DNA of 64,000 bases from Hydrogenophaga intermedia (GCF_023715105.1 NZ_JAMBNO010000004.1:155579-219578), one strand, 5' to 3'; numbered from the stretch's first letter, positions 18,916 through 28,396 are shown. The notes: a model not told the origin generated them from the letters alone. A program made the numbers and translations.

Positions 18916-20022
18916 TCAGAACTCGACCACGCTGCGGATCGACTCGCCGGCCTTCATCAGATCAAAGCCCTTGTTGATGTCCTCGAGCTTGAGCTTGTGC
19001 GTGATGAGGTCGTCGATGTTGAGCTTGCCTTCCATGTACCAGTCGACGATCTTCGGCACGTCGGTGCGGCCGCGCGCGCCACCGAAGGCCGAGCCTTCCC
19101 ACTTGCGCCCGGTGACGAGCTGGAACGGGCGGGTGCTGATCTCGGCGCCGGCCTCGGCCACACCGATGATGATGCTGCGGCCCCAACCCTTGTGCGTGCA
19201 CTCCAGCGCCTGACGCATCACCTGGGTGTTGCCGATGCACTCGAACGAGTAGTCGGCACCGCCGTCGGTGAGCTGCACGATGGCGTCGACGATGTTGGCG
19301 TGCTCCTTCGGGTTGAGGAAGTGCGTCATGCCGAACTTGCGCGCCATGGCTTCGCGCGCCGGGTTCAGGTCGACGCCGATGATCTTGTCGGCACCCACCA
19401 TCTTCGCGCCCTGGATCACGTTCAGGCCGATGCCGCCGAGGCCAAACACCACCACGTTGGCGCCCGCCTCCACCTTGGCGGTATAGATGACCGCGCCCAC
19501 ACCGGTGGTGACGCCGCAGCCGATGTAGCAGACCTTGTCGAACGGCGCGTCCGGGCGGATCTTCGCCAGCGCGATCTCGGGCGCGACGATGTGGTTGCTG
19601 AAGGTGGACGTGCCCATGTAGTGCAGGATGGGCTTGCCACCGAGCGAGAAGCGCGAGGTGCCATCGGGCATCAGGCCCTTGCCCTGCGTGCCGCGGATGA
19701 GCTGGCACAGGTTGGTCTTGCGGCTCAGGCAGAACTTGCACTGGCGGCATTCGGGCGTGTAGAGCGGGATCACGTGGTCGCCCGGTTTGAGCGAGGTCAC
19801 GCCCGCGCCGACCTCGAGCACCACGCCCGCGCCCTCGTGCCCCAGCACCGCGGGGAACAGGCCCTCGGGGTCGGCGCCCGACAGCGTGTAGTAGTCGGTG
19901 TGGCAGATGCCCGTGGCCTTGATCTCCACCAACACCTCACCGGCGCGCGGACCCTCCAGGTCCAGTTCTTCGATGGTGAGCGGGGCGCCGGCCTTCCAGG
20001 CCACGGCTGCACGGGTTTTCAT
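18916..20022 (-). CDS. frmA: S-(hydroxymethyl)glutathione dehydrogenase / class III alcohol dehydrogenase
   Basis: A 368-residue zinc-dependent dehydrogenase that oxidises S-hydroxymethylglutathione with NAD+, the first enzymatic step of formaldehyde detoxification. Catalytic-zinc ligands are in GICHTDYYT and GHEGAG, the structural-zinc cysteines in CRQCKFC, and the Rossmann motif is GLGGIGL. It is followed after 1 bp by fghA. No FrmR-type regulator is in the window. The 211-bp gap to the divergent HPP gene must hold its promoter; I see no certain boxes. Confidence 0.95.
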   Translation of the reverse strand: MKTRAAVAWKAGAPLTIEELDLEGPRAGEVLVEIKATGICHTDYYTLSGADPEGLFPAVLGHEGAGVVLEVGAGVTSLKPGDHVIPLYTPECRQCKFCLSRKTNLCQLIRGTQGKGLMPDGTSRFSLGGKPILHYMGTSTFSNHIVAPEIALAKIRPDAPFDKVCYIGCGVTTGVGAVIYTAKVEAGANVVVFGLGGIGLNVIQGAKMVGADKIIGVDLNPAREAMARKFGMTHFLNPKEHANIVDAIVQLTDGGADYSFECIGNTQVMRQALECTHKGWGRSIIIGVAEAGAEISTRPFQLVTGRKWEGSAFGGARGRTDVPKIVDWYMEGKLNIDDLITHKLKLEDINKGFDLMKAGESIRSVVEF

Positions 20023-20233
20023 GGTCTTCTCCTCGGGCAACGGTTCAAAAAAACGGCCCGCGGGGGGCGCACTGAAGTCACCGCCTGCGGGCGCAGCCAT
20101 CCTAAGGCAAGAGCCCCTGCCGCCCGGAAGCCAGGGGCATTGCTGGCACACTCGCTCGTTCTTCAGAACCGATCGACGCGAGGCCCTCGCCCCGTTCCAG
20201 CCACGTGGGCGCTTGCGCCGCCCGCTGCCCAGC

Positions 20234-21433
20234 ATGCCCCCCTCTCCCGCTTCAGCGCCGCCACGCGGCTGGCGCGCTTTTGCGCAGCGCCTGCTCGCTG
20301 AACTCGCGCTCTCGCTGCGCGCGCTGTGGCCCGCCGCCTTGAGCATCGATGCGCGAGAAAAATGGCGCGCCTGCATCGGTGCGGGTCTGGGCATCCTTGT
20401 GGCAGCGCTGGGTGCGGCGGCGTTCGCGCCCGCAGGCGTGGGTGGTGCGCCGAACGCGCTGGCTGCCGCGCTGGTGGCACCGCTGGGTGCCAGTGCGGTG
20501 CTCGTTTTCGCAGTGCCCGCGAGCCCATTGGCGCAACCCTGGTCGGTGCTGGCCGGCAACAACTTGTCGGCGCTGGTGGGCGTGGCCTGCGCAACCTGGG
20601 TGCCGCAACCCGCGTTGGCCGCGGCACTGGCGGTGGCGTTGGCCATCGCGCTCATGATGGCGCTGCGCTGCCTGCACCCACCCGGCGGCGCGTCGGCCCT
20701 GCTGATGGTGCTCACCGGCAGCCACGATGTGGCTGTGGCGCTGCCGCCGATCGTGCTCGACTCGGCACTCATCGTGCTCGCGGGCCTGGTTTACAACAAC
20801 CTCACGCGCCGGCGCTGGCCGCATGTGCATCACACGGCGGCGGTGGAGCCCGGCGGTGCGCGCTTCACGCGTGGCGATCTCGACGCGGCGCTGGCGCACT
20901 ACAACCAGGTGCTCGACATCAGCCGCGAAGACCTGCAGGACCTGCTGCAGCACGCCGAAGCGGCGGCCTACCGTCGCACCATGGGCGAGTTGCGTTGCGC
21001 CGATGTGATGACTCCCGACCCGGTGGTGGCGCGCGCCGACATGCCACTGCGCCAGGCCTGGGCGCTGATGCGCAAGCACCGCGTGAAAGCGCTGCCGGTG
21101 GTGGACCAGCAGCAGCACCTGCTGGGCATCGTGACGGTGGCCGACTTCATGCGCCAGGTGGACATGGACGTGCACGAGGGCGTGAGCTACCGGCTGCGAG
21201 CCCTGTTGCGCCACGCGCGCTCACGCACGCCGATGGCGGTGCACACGGTGGGCGAAATCATGACGCGTCAGGTGCGCGTGGCCAGCAACGATCGACTGCT
21301 GATCGACCTCGTGCCGGTGTTCTCCGACGGCGGGCACCGGCACATCCCGATCATCGACACGCAGCGCCGCCTGGTGGGCATCGTCACGCAATCGGACCTG
21401 ATCAAGGCGATGTACGCCGCGGTGCGGGCATGA
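20234..21433 (+). CDS. HPP-family membrane protein with C-terminal CBS pair
   Basis: A 399-residue protein: an N-terminal HPP domain with about four to five membrane helices (residues about 40-190, including the motif CLHPPGGASALL) and a soluble C-terminus with two CBS motifs (about 255-320, ADVMTPDPVVARADMPL; about 335-395, GEIMTRQVRVASNDRLL). HPP proteins are linked to nitrite transport in phototrophs; CBS pairs bind adenine nucleotides, suggesting energy-dependent gating. The start at 20234 is the first ATG before the amphipathic N-terminus. No nitrogen genes are adjacent. Confidence 0.85.
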   Translation: MPPSPASAPPRGWRAFAQRLLAELALSLRALWPAALSIDAREKWRACIGAGLGILVAALGAAAFAPAGVGGAPNALAAALVAPLGASAVLVFAVPASPLAQPWSVLAGNNLSALVGVACATWVPQPALAAALAVALAIALMMALRCLHPPGGASALLMVLTGSHDVAVALPPIVLDSALIVLAGLVYNNLTRRRWPHVHHTAAVEPGGARFTRGDLDAALAHYNQVLDISREDLQDLLQHAEAAAYRRTMGELRCADVMTPDPVVARADMPLRQAWALMRKHRVKALPVVDQQQHLLGIVTVADFMRQVDMDVHEGVSYRLRALLRHARSRTPMAVHTVGEIMTRQVRVASNDRLLIDLVPVFSDGGHRHIPIIDTQRRLVGIVTQSDLIKAMYAAVRA

Positions 21434-21470
21434 CACCGCCCCACGGCTTGCGGTCGCTGCAAACGCTCGC

Positions 21471-22085
21471 TCAGGCTTCCACCGGCTCCAGCAGCGCGTC
21501 GATTTGCGCCTCGGCCGCTTGCAGGCCCTTGGCGCGCGGCTCATCGCCCATGGCCAGGCCTTCGGCGTGCACGAACCGCACGTCCGTCATGCCCAGGAAG
21601 CCGAGGAAGTTGCGCACGAACGGGGTCTGCGTGTCGTGCGGCAGGCCCTGGTACAGGCCACCGCGCGCGGCGAACACGATCACCTGCTTGCCCTTGACCA
21701 GGCCTTCGGGGCCGCTGGCGGTGTAGCGGAAGGTGACGCCGGCGCGCGCCACGTGGTCGAAGTACGCCTTGAGCGTGGACGGGACGCCGAAGTTGTAGAG
21801 CGGCAGGCCCAGTGCCACGACATCGGCGCCCTGCAGCTCGGTGATCAGCTCGTCGGACTGTGCGACCAGCACCTGTTGCTCGGGCGTGCGGCGCTCGGCC
21901 GGGGTGGAATACGCGCCCACGCGCGCCAGGTCCAGGTGCGGCAGCGGGTTCTCGGCAAGGTCGCGCACGATGACGCGGCCTTCGGGGTGCGCGTTCTGCC
22001 AGGCAGCGGCGTAACGGTCGGCCAGGCGGTTGGACTGGCCGTCGCCGAGCAGGATGCTGGAGCGGATGAGAAGCAGGGTTTTCAT
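21471..22085 (-). CDS. azoR: FMN-dependent NADH:quinone/azo oxidoreductase
   Basis: A 204-residue flavodoxin-fold enzyme of the AzoR/NQO-like family that reduces quinones and azo dyes with NADH. Visible are the phosphate-binding region (RSSILLGDGQSNRLAD), the FMN-contacting segment LPLYNFGVPSTLKAYFDHV and ARGGLYQG. It is divergent from a LysR-type gene starting 108 bp away, an arrangement typical of quinone-responsive regulation. Confidence 0.9.
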   Translation of the reverse strand: MKTLLLIRSSILLGDGQSNRLADRYAAAWQNAHPEGRVIVRDLAENPLPHLDLARVGAYSTPAERRTPEQQVLVAQSDELITELQGADVVALGLPLYNFGVPSTLKAYFDHVARAGVTFRYTASGPEGLVKGKQVIVFAARGGLYQGLPHDTQTPFVRNFLGFLGMTDVRFVHAEGLAMGDEPRAKGLQAAEAQIDALLEPVEA

Positions 22086-22192
22086 GGCGGGGTTCCGTGT
22101 GGAGGGGATGCGCCATTGAAACATCGGATGAATGGATGAAAAAGCGCAAAATCCTGCTCAAAACCATTCAATCATTCGATCAAACAACCCCC
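22086..22192. promoter_or_regulatory. azoR / LysR-type divergent promoter region
   Basis: This 107-bp gap is AT-richer than its surroundings and contains an imperfect dyad: ATCGGATGAATGG near 22123-22135 against CCATTCAATCATTCGAT near 22165-22181. It is a candidate LysR-type operator controlling azoR and the regulator itself. The dyad is seen; function is inferred. Confidence 0.4.
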
Positions 22193-23083
22193 ATGGCCCA
22201 CCCACGCGTCACGCTCGATCAATGGAACGCCCTGGTGGCGGTGGTGGACGCCGGCAGCTACGCGAAGGCGGCCGAACTGCTGCACCGCAGCCAATCCTCC
22301 GTCACCTACGCGGTGCAGCAGATCCAGTCGCAACTGGGGGTGCAGGTCTTCACGCTCGAGGGGCGCAAGGCCCGGCTCACGCCGACCGGCGAGCAGCTCT
22401 ATCGGCGCGCGCGCTACCTGGTGGCCGAGGCCGCCGCGCTTGAGGTGGCCGGCGCCTGCCTCTCGCTCGGCTGGGAGGCCGAGCTGAGGCTGGCGGTGGA
22501 GGTGATCTACCCCAACCGGCGCCTGTTCGATTGCCTGGAGCGCTTCGGCCAGAGCGCGGAGCACACGCGCGTGGAGGTGGTGGAGGCGGTGCTGGGCCAC
22601 CGCAGCACGCTGCTGGAGGAAGGCGCGGTGGATCTGGCCATCTTCGGCACGGTGCCCACGGGCTACGAGGGCCAGCACCTGATGCGCGTGCGCTTCGTGC
22701 TGGTGGCGCACCCCGACCACCCGCTGCACCACCTGGGGCGCGCCATCACACTGCGCGACCTGCGCCAGCACCGCCACCTGGTGGTGCGCGAAACCAGCCC
22801 GCAGCGCGCCCACGAGCCGGCGGTGCAGACGCCGCGACGCTGGACGGTGAGCCACATGTCGACCTCCATTGAGGCCGCGCGGGGTGGTCACGGCTTCGCG
22901 TGGTTGCCCGAAGAGCTCATCCGACGCGACCTGGACGCCGGCACCCTGGCGCCGCTGCCCATGCGCCGCGGTGGCGAGCGCTTCACCGACCTCTACCTCG
23001 TCTTCCGCGACCGGGAGGCCGCGGGCCCCGCGGCGCAACGGCTCGCCGACATCCTGATCGCCGACGCGCGCGGCACGGCCTGA
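22193..23083 (+). CDS. LysR-family transcriptional regulator
   Basis: A 296-residue LTTR with an N-terminal winged HTH (about residues 5-65, YAKAAELLHRSQSSVTYAVQ) and a periplasmic-binding-protein-like effector domain (about 90-290). The ATG at 22193 gives the typical N-terminus; an in-frame ATG upstream would place a basic tail before the HTH. Divergent from azoR, which it probably controls in response to quinone-like compounds. Confidence 0.9.
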   Translation: MAHPRVTLDQWNALVAVVDAGSYAKAAELLHRSQSSVTYAVQQIQSQLGVQVFTLEGRKARLTPTGEQLYRRARYLVAEAAALEVAGACLSLGWEAELRLAVEVIYPNRRLFDCLERFGQSAEHTRVEVVEAVLGHRSTLLEEGAVDLAIFGTVPTGYEGQHLMRVRFVLVAHPDHPLHHLGRAITLRDLRQHRHLVVRETSPQRAHEPAVQTPRRWTVSHMSTSIEAARGGHGFAWLPEELIRRDLDAGTLAPLPMRRGGERFTDLYLVFRDREAAGPAAQRLADILIADARGTA

Positions 23084-23090
23084 ACGCGGC

Positions 23091-23549
23091 TCAGACCAGG
23101 GGCTTGTCCGGCACCGGCGCGTGCATGCCCACGCACAGCCGGTTCCAGGTGTTGATCTGCGCGACGGTCCAGGTGAGCTCGACGGCCTCCTGTTCGCTGA
23201 AGTGCTCGCGCAGGGTCTCGTACGCGGCGTCGTGGCCGGCGTGGCCATCCGGCAGGCGTGTCAGCAGCTCGGCCCAGGCCAGCGCGGCGCGCTCGCGTTC
23301 GCTGTAGAGGACCGTTTCGCGCCAGGTGCACAGGCTGTTCAACCGCTGCCAGCCCTCCCCCAGGTGGCGCAGCTCGCGCGCGTGCATGTCGACGCAGAAG
23401 GCGCAGCCATTGATCTGCGACACGCGCAGATCCACCAGCGACATCAGCACCTGGCCGAGCGTGGAGCGTGCGTAGGTGGTCTTGACGGCGGCCATGGCCT
23501 GGTAGGTCCTGGGCGCGATCTCGGTCCAGGGAAGTCGGGGAGCGTTCAC
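23091..23549 (-). CDS. carboxymuconolactone decarboxylase/AhpD-like protein
   Basis: A 152-residue all-helical CMD-family protein with the redox CxxC motif and downstream His (NGCAFCVDMHARELRHLGE), as in AhpD-like peroxidase partners. The GTG at 23549 is chosen for its AAAGG Shine-Dalgarno 7 nt upstream; a GTG at 23591 would overlap the sigma-factor end. It follows the ECF41-type sigma gene by 45 bp on the same strand. CMD-family genes are the classical neighbours and targets of ECF41 sigma factors, so it is probably the effector of that system. Confidence 0.9.
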   Translation of the reverse strand: MNAPRLPWTEIAPRTYQAMAAVKTTYARSTLGQVLMSLVDLRVSQINGCAFCVDMHARELRHLGEGWQRLNSLCTWRETVLYSERERAALAWAELLTRLPDGHAGHDAAYETLREHFSEQEAVELTWTVAQINTWNRLCVGMHAPVPDKPLV

Positions 23550-23594
23550 GGAAATGCCTTTCACGAAGAGAAGGTGAAGAAGAGCCTTCACCCC

Positions 23595-24545
23595 TCAAGA
23601 CGTGGAAGCCCCGGGCTTTGTGACGTCGTACTGCGTGACCGAAGGATCGAGCAGCGCGCGGCCGCGCGCCTCGGCGATGCGGCGCAGCTTGTCGGGGTTG
23701 CGCTGCACGTGCAGGCCGCGGATGCGTCCGTCATCGATCTGCAGGGACTGCGCCGACTCGAGCGCGCCGTCGATGAAACGCAGCAGCCCCCACTCGCCAT
23801 TGATCGCGGCCAGCTCGTACTGCACGCGGCCCGCGAAGCGCAGGCTCACGGCCAGGTAGAGCTGGGCGATGCGAGGCCCACCGAGCAGCGGGACCCCGAA
23901 GCTGGGCACCTTGCCGCCACCGTCGCTGATGAGCTGCGCATCCTCGGCCAGCGCCGCCTTCAGGCCGGCCATGTCACCACGCGCGGCCGCGCCGGCGAAC
24001 GCGCGCAGCAGGCGCTGCTGTTCCTGCGGGGTCACCACGTGGCGCGAGCGCCCGCTGTCGATCAGCGTGCGCGCGCGGTGCACCAGCTGGCGGCAGGCCG
24101 CTTCGCTCTTGCCCAGTGCCGCCGCCACCTCGCCGTAGTCGGCGTCGAAGATGTCGCGCAGCAGGAAGGCCGCGCGCGCTTCGGGCGCCAGGCGTTCGAG
24201 CACCGCGAGGAAGGCCACCGACAACTGGTCGGCGCGCTCCAGCATCTGCTCGGGCGTTTGCGGCGCGTCGGCCTCGGTGAGGATGGGCTCGGGCAGCCAG
24301 GTGCCCACGTAGTCTTCGCGCCGCGTCTTGGCCGTGCGCAGGCGATCAATGGCCAGCCGTGTGGTGACCGAGACGAGCCAGGCCTCGGCGTTCGTCACCG
24401 CGGTGGTGTCGGCTTCGTGCCAGCGCAGCCAAGCGTCCTGCACCACCTCGTCGGCGTCTGCGGCGCTGCCGAGCATGCGATAGGCGATGCCACGCAGCCG
24501 CGGGCGAAGCCGCAAGAAAGGGTCCGGTGCGGGGTCGTGGTTCAT
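23595..24545 (-). CDS. sigJ: ECF41-type RNA polymerase sigma factor (SigJ-like)
   Basis: A 316-residue extracytoplasmic-function sigma factor. Region 2 (RLRGIAYRMLGSAADADEVV) and region 4 (about 110-165) are followed by a SnoaL-like C-terminal extension. Three diagnostic ECF41 motifs are present: WLPEP in the linker, DGGGK in the extension and NPDKL near the C-terminus. In this family the extension replaces an anti-sigma factor as the activity switch. The ATG at 24545 lies only nine bases after the CGTC of a putative ECF41 promoter, so the mRNA may be leaderless. Downstream is a CMD-family gene and divergent is an AraC regulator. Confidence 0.93.
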   Translation of the reverse strand: MNHDPAPDPFLRLRPRLRGIAYRMLGSAADADEVVQDAWLRWHEADTTAVTNAEAWLVSVTTRLAIDRLRTAKTRREDYVGTWLPEPILTEADAPQTPEQMLERADQLSVAFLAVLERLAPEARAAFLLRDIFDADYGEVAAALGKSEAACRQLVHRARTLIDSGRSRHVVTPQEQQRLLRAFAGAAARGDMAGLKAALAEDAQLISDGGGKVPSFGVPLLGGPRIAQLYLAVSLRFAGRVQYELAAINGEWGLLRFIDGALESAQSLQIDDGRIRGLHVQRNPDKLRRIAEARGRALLDPSVTQYDVTKPGASTS

Positions 24546-24554
24546 GCGCGTGTA

Positions 24555-24580
24555 GACGCAGGGCGCGCACCGATTGTGAC
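24555..24580 (-). promoter_or_regulatory. putative ECF41 promoter of sigJ
   Basis: On the minus strand GTCACA (24580-24575), exactly 16 nt and CGTC (24558-24555) match the TGTCACA-N16-CGTC promoter reported for ECF41 sigma factors, except for the first T. The expected transcription start falls at or within a few bases of the sigJ ATG. This suggests direct autoregulation. Confidence 0.6.
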
Positions 24581-24596
24581 GCGCGGGCGACCAACG

Positions 24597-24659
24597 GCTT
24601 GCCCGATGCAACGAATCGCTTGCCCGATGCAACGAATCGCTTGCCCGATGCTGCAAACG
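24597..24659. repeat. 21-bp direct repeats between sigJ and araC-type gene
   Basis: Two identical 21-bp units (GCTTGCCCGATGCAACGAATC, here 24597-24617 and 24618-24638) are followed by a third that diverges in its last nine bases (24639-24659) and a short fourth start (GCTTGCGCA). The period is two helical turns, placing each unit on the same DNA face, and the array starts 17 bp upstream of the putative ECF41 -35 element. This is the geometry of tandem AraC-family half sites. Confidence 0.75.
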
Positions 24660-24743
24660 GCTTGCGCACATGACCCCTCGATGCCGTCGCCCTTGCGGCT
24701 TGGACGATCATCCCGTCGTTCACGATACCGAGTGGAGAGCCCC

Positions 24744-25670
24744 TTGCCCACGCCCACCGACGCCCTGCAGGCCATCAACGACGTCATTGCCCGATCCACC
24801 GAGACCGATGGCTTGACGCCGACCGCGATCGACCACCTGTTTTTCTCGCGGCAGAGTTCGCCCTCGCTGCCGCTGCACAGCGCCCAGTGGCCGTGCTTCG
24901 CGCTGGTCACGCAAGGCAGCAAGCGCCTCACGCTGGGTGAGGAGGTCTACCACTACGGCGCGGGCGACTGCCTGCTCGTGACGCTGGACCTGCCGGTGGT
25001 CTCGTGCATCGTCGAGGCCACACCCGAGCGGCCCAAGCTGGCGCTGGGCATGGCGATCGACAGCGCACGCCTGCAGGAGGTGCTCTCGCGCGTGAGCCTG
25101 CCGCCCGAGGCGCTGCGCAGCGACAACCCGCGCGGCGTGGCCGTGCACCGTGCGCCGGCCGAATTGCTGGACGCGATGTTGCGTCTGGTGCGGCTGCTCG
25201 AACGCCCGCAGGACATCGCGGCCATGGCGCCGCTGATCGAACAGGAGATCCTCTACCGGCTGCTCACCGGGCCGCATGGCCCCGCGCTGCTGCGCATGGC
25301 CACCGCCAACAGCCCGGCCAACAAGATCGCGCGCGCCATCGCCTGGCTGCGCCAGCACTACGCGCAGCCGCTGCGCGTGGACGCGCTGGCACAGCACGTG
25401 GGCATGAGCACGTCCTCGCTGCACCACCACTTCCAGCAGGTGACGGCCATGTCGCCGCTGCAGTACCAGAAGCGGCTGCGCCTGCAGGAGGCGCGCCGCC
25501 TGATGCTGGCCGAGGCGCTGGACGTGGGCAGTGCCGCCTACCGCGTGGGCTACCAGAGCCCGTCGCAGTTCAGCCGGGAGTACAGCCGCCAGTTCGGCCT
25601 CTCGCCGCTGCGCGACGTGGAGGCCGCACGCGGCCGCGCCGAGGGCTACGTGCCCCTGACGACGGCCTGA
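24744..25670 (+). CDS. AraC-family transcriptional regulator (AraC_N type)
   Basis: A 308-residue regulator (from the TTG at 24744) with an AraC_N cupin-like effector domain (about 20-190, CFALVTQGSKRLTLGEEVYHYGAGDCLL) and a C-terminal double HTH (about 205-300, LAQHVGMSTSSLHHHFQQVT and AYRVGYQSPSQFSREYSRQFG). The start is uncertain: TTG 24744 has GGAG 5 nt upstream; GTG 24732 and ATG 24681 are in frame but lack a Shine-Dalgarno. It is divergent from sigJ and is the obvious candidate to bind the 21-bp repeats in between. Confidence 0.88.
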   Translation: MPTPTDALQAINDVIARSTETDGLTPTAIDHLFFSRQSSPSLPLHSAQWPCFALVTQGSKRLTLGEEVYHYGAGDCLLVTLDLPVVSCIVEATPERPKLALGMAIDSARLQEVLSRVSLPPEALRSDNPRGVAVHRAPAELLDAMLRLVRLLERPQDIAAMAPLIEQEILYRLLTGPHGPALLRMATANSPANKIARAIAWLRQHYAQPLRVDALAQHVGMSTSSLHHHFQQVTAMSPLQYQKRLRLQEARRLMLAEALDVGSAAYRVGYQSPSQFSREYSRQFGLSPLRDVEAARGRAEGYVPLTTA

Positions 25671-25674
25671 AGCC

Positions 25675-27906
25675 TCACGCCAGCTTGAACGGCAGGTCGC
25701 GCAAGGGCTTGCCGGTCAGATGCGCGATCGCGTTCGCGAACGCGGGCGCCAGTGGCGGCAGGCCGGGCTCGCCCATGCCCTTGGGCGGGTCGGCACTGGG
25801 CACGGTGTGCACCGCGAACTGCGGCATCTCGGTGATGCGCGCCACGCGGTAGTCGCCGAAGTTGCTTTGTTCGACCACGCCGTCCTTGAACGTGATGGCG
25901 GCGCCCGGCAGGCACATGCCCAGCCCCATGAGGGCCGCGCCCTGCACCTGCGCCTCCACCGTGCGCGGGTTGATCACCAGGTTGCAGTGCACGCCCGCCG
26001 TCACGTTGTGCAACACGGGCTCGCCGTCCTTCACCGAGGCCTCGACCACGTAGGCCACCACGGATTCGAAGCTCTCGTGCACCGCCACACCCCAGGCGCG
26101 GCCTGCGGGCAGCGTGCGCTTGCCATAACCGCTCTTGTCCACCGCGAGCTGCAGCGCCGCGGTGTGGCGCGGGTGCTTGTCACCGAACATGGCCAGCCGG
26201 TAGGCCACCGGGTCCTGCTTCGTCTCTCGCGCAATCTGGTCGATCAGGGTCTCCATCACGAAGGCGGTGTGGGTGGAGCCCACGCTGCGCCACCACAGCA
26301 CCGGCACGTTCACCTTGGGGTGATGCACCGTGAGTCGCATCGGCACCGCATAGGGTTCGCGCATGCCTTCCACGGCGGTCGCGTCCACGCCGTTTTTCAC
26401 CATCATGGACTCGAACGGGCTGCCGGCCACGATGGACTGGCCCACGATGACATGGTCCCAGGCCAGCACGCGACCACGTTCGTCAAAGCCGACTTGCGCG
26501 CGGTGAACGTGCATCGGGCGGTAGTAGCCGCCCTTGATGTCGTCCTCGCGGCTCCAGACGGTACGCACAGGCGCTTTCAGGCCGGCGGCCTGCGCCGCAC
26601 GGGCGATGCCGCAGGCCTCGACCACGTAGTCGCTGGTGGGAATCGCGCGTCGGCCGAAACCGCCACCGGCCGATTGCACGTTCACCCGCACCTGCTCGGG
26701 CTTCAAGCCCAGCGTGCGGGCGGCGGCCATGCCGTCCAGCCCTGCCATCTGCGAGCCCACCCACAGCGTGGTGCCCTGCTCGCCGAGCTCGACCGTGCAG
26801 TTGAGCGGCTCCATCGGCGCGTGCGCCAGGTAGGGGAAGGTGAACTCGGCCTCGATGCGTTTCGGGGCCGATGCCAGCGGCGCCATATCAGCGTCGAAGT
26901 GCCTTGCGCCGGGTTGGCGCGCGAGCTCGCGGTATTGCGCGAGCAGGCGTTCGCTGTCGACCTTCTCCACCGCGTCGGTGGCCCATTCGAGCTTGAGCGC
27001 ATCGCGCGCGGTTTTCGCGGGCCAGTAGCCATCGGCCACCACGGCCACGCCCTCGGCGCCGCGGTCCAGCGGCACGCGCAACACGGCTTTCACACCCTTG
27101 ACCGCGCGGGCGGCCGTATCGTCCACGCTGCGCAGCTTCGCGCCGAACACCGGCGGACGGGCCACCACCGCGGTCAGCTGACCCGGGCGGCGCACATCGA
27201 TGCCGAAGTCGTGCCGCCCGCTGCTCTTGGCGCGCGCATCCAGCCGCGTGGTGGGCTTGCCGATCAGTTTGAACTGCTTCGGGTCCTTGAGCACCACCGC
27301 CTCGGGCACGGGCAGCTTCATCGCATCGTCGGCCAGCTCACCGTAACCCAGCCTGCGCCCGCCCGGGCCGATCACGTGGCCGGTCTCGGTGCGCAGGCGC
27401 GCAGCATCCACCTGCCAGCGCGCCGCCGCGGCCGACACCAGCATGGCGCGGGCGCGCGCACCCAGCTCGCGGTACTGCGTGTAGCTGTGCTTGATGGAGT
27501 TGGAGCCACCCGTGAGGTGCATGCCGAACATGGGGTCGGCGTAGGCCATGTCGTTGGTGCCGAGCTGGCTGCGCACCCGGGCCCAGTCGGCGTCGAGCTC
27601 CTCGGCCAGGATCAGCGGCAGCGCGGTCTGCACGCCCTGGCCGAATTCGAGCCGGTTGACGGTGACCGTCACGGTGCCGTCGCGCGCAATGGCAACGAAG
27701 GCCGCCGGCTGCTGTTGTGGCTTCAGTCCGGGAGGCGCGGTGCCCTGTGCATGCACGTCCAGGGGCGCCACGCCGAGCGCAAAGCCGCCGGCCACGGTCA
27801 GTTTGAGGAAGTCGCGCCGCGGCAAGGCGGCGACGTCGGTGTGTTCCCGCGCCAGCATCAGCTGCAGGGCGCGGGGCATGTCGGCAGGGACGGTGGGAAG
27901 CAGCAT
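25675..27906 (-). CDS. molybdopterin-binding subunit of an IorB-like aldehyde/isoquinoline oxidoreductase
   Basis: A 743-residue large subunit of the xanthine-oxidase family. A twin-arginine-like signal ([12 protein letters not shown], residues about 30-50) suggests periplasmic location, as for IorB/AldB-type enzymes. Visible are [14 protein letters not shown] and the C-terminal catalytic-Glu region [12 protein letters not shown]. It lies 16 bp after the [2Fe-2S] subunit gene. Substrates of relatives include isoquinoline, nicotinate and aldehydes; the real substrate is unknown. No FAD subunit is present, consistent with transfer to a cytochrome c; none is adjacent. No Moco maturation factor (XdhC-type) is in the window. 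Confidence 0.9.
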   Translation of the reverse strand: MLLPTVPADMPRALQLMLAREHTDVAALPRRDFLKLTVAGGFALGVAPLDVHAQGTAPPGLKPQQQPAAFVAIARDGTVTVTVNRLEFGQGVQTALPLILAEELDADWARVRSQLGTNDMAYADPMFGMHLTGGSNSIKHSYTQYRELGARARAMLVSAAAARWQVDAARLRTETGHVIGPGGRRLGYGELADDAMKLPVPEAVVLKDPKQFKLIGKPTTRLDARAKSSGRHDFGIDVRRPGQLTAVVARPPVFGAKLRSVDDTAARAVKGVKAVLRVPLDRGAEGVAVVADGYWPAKTARDALKLEWATDAVEKVDSERLLAQYRELARQPGARHFDADMAPLASAPKRIEAEFTFPYLAHAPMEPLNCTVELGEQGTTLWVGSQMAGLDGMAAARTLGLKPEQVRVNVQSAGGGFGRRAIPTSDYVVEACGIARAAQAAGLKAPVRTVWSREDDIKGGYYRPMHVHRAQVGFDERGRVLAWDHVIVGQSIVAGSPFESMMVKNGVDATAVEGMREPYAVPMRLTVHHPKVNVPVLWWRSVGSTHTAFVMETLIDQIARETKQDPVAYRLAMFGDKHPRHTAALQLAVDKSGYGKRTLPAGRAWGVAVHESFESVVAYVVEASVKDGEPVLHNVTAGVHCNLVINPRTVEAQVQGAALMGLGMCLPGAAITFKDGVVEQSNFGDYRVARITEMPQFAVHTVPSADPPKGMGEPGLPPLAPAFANAIAHLTGKPLRDLPFKLA

Positions 27907-27922
27907 GGTCGGTCTCCGTCGC

Positions 27923-28396
27923 TCAGACGATGGCGCGCGCGGCGTCGGCCACGGCGGCGCGGATGCGCTGGTAGGTGCCGCAGCGGCACACGTTGCCGGC
28001 CATGGCGACATCGATCTCGTCGGCTGTGGGCCGCTTGCCCTTGGGCAGCGACTTCAGAAAGGCGGTGGCACTCATGATCTGGCCGCTCTGGCAGTAGCCG
28101 CACTGCGCGACGTCGTGTTTCACCCAGGCCTCGCTCACCGCGCGGCCCACCGGATCGCTGCCTGCGGTCACAGCCTCGATGGTGGTGATGCGTCGGCCCT
28201 CGACGCTGCTCACCGGCGTGACGCAGGCGCGCGTGGCCTGTCCATCGACGTGCACGGTGCAGGCGCCGCACAAGGCAGCGCCGCAGCCGAACTTGGTGCC
28301 GGAGAGACCCAGCGTGTCACGCAGGGCCCAGAGCACGGGGGTGCCGGGGTCCACGTCGAGCGTGTGGTCGCGGCCGTTGACGTTCAGGCGGGTCAT
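27923..28396 (-). CDS. [2Fe-2S] subunit of IorAB-like molybdenum hydroxylase
   Basis: A 157-residue small subunit with two cluster-binding regions: a plant-ferredoxin-type N-terminal motif ([13 protein letters not shown]) and the C-terminal helical-domain motif (CGYCQSGQ followed by CRCGTYQRI). It passes electrons from the molybdopterin subunit. First gene of the pair, with the promoter in the 254-bp gap shared with the divergent TRAP binding-protein gene. Probably exported as a complex on the partner's Tat signal, since it has none of its own. Confidence 0.92.
   Translation of the reverse strand: MTRLNVNGRDHTLDVDPGTPVLWALRDTLGLSGTKFGCGAALCGACTVHVDGQATRACVTPVSSVEGRRITTIEAVTAGSDPVGRAVSEAWVKHDVAQCGYCQSGQIMSATAFLKSLPKGKRPTADEIDVAMAGNVCRCGTYQRIRAAVADAARAIV

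Noticed and set aside
24597..24659. CRISPR array or plasmid-replication iterons
   Set aside because: The 21-bp units are directly adjacent with no spacers, only three copies, and lie between divergent regulator genes. No Cas or Rep gene is present.
25720..28077. A 785-codon plus-strand open frame opposite the IorAB-like genes
   Set aside because: The minus-strand frame has Tat, Moco and [2Fe-2S] motifs; the plus-strand product is low-complexity His/Arg/Gly and has no domain.
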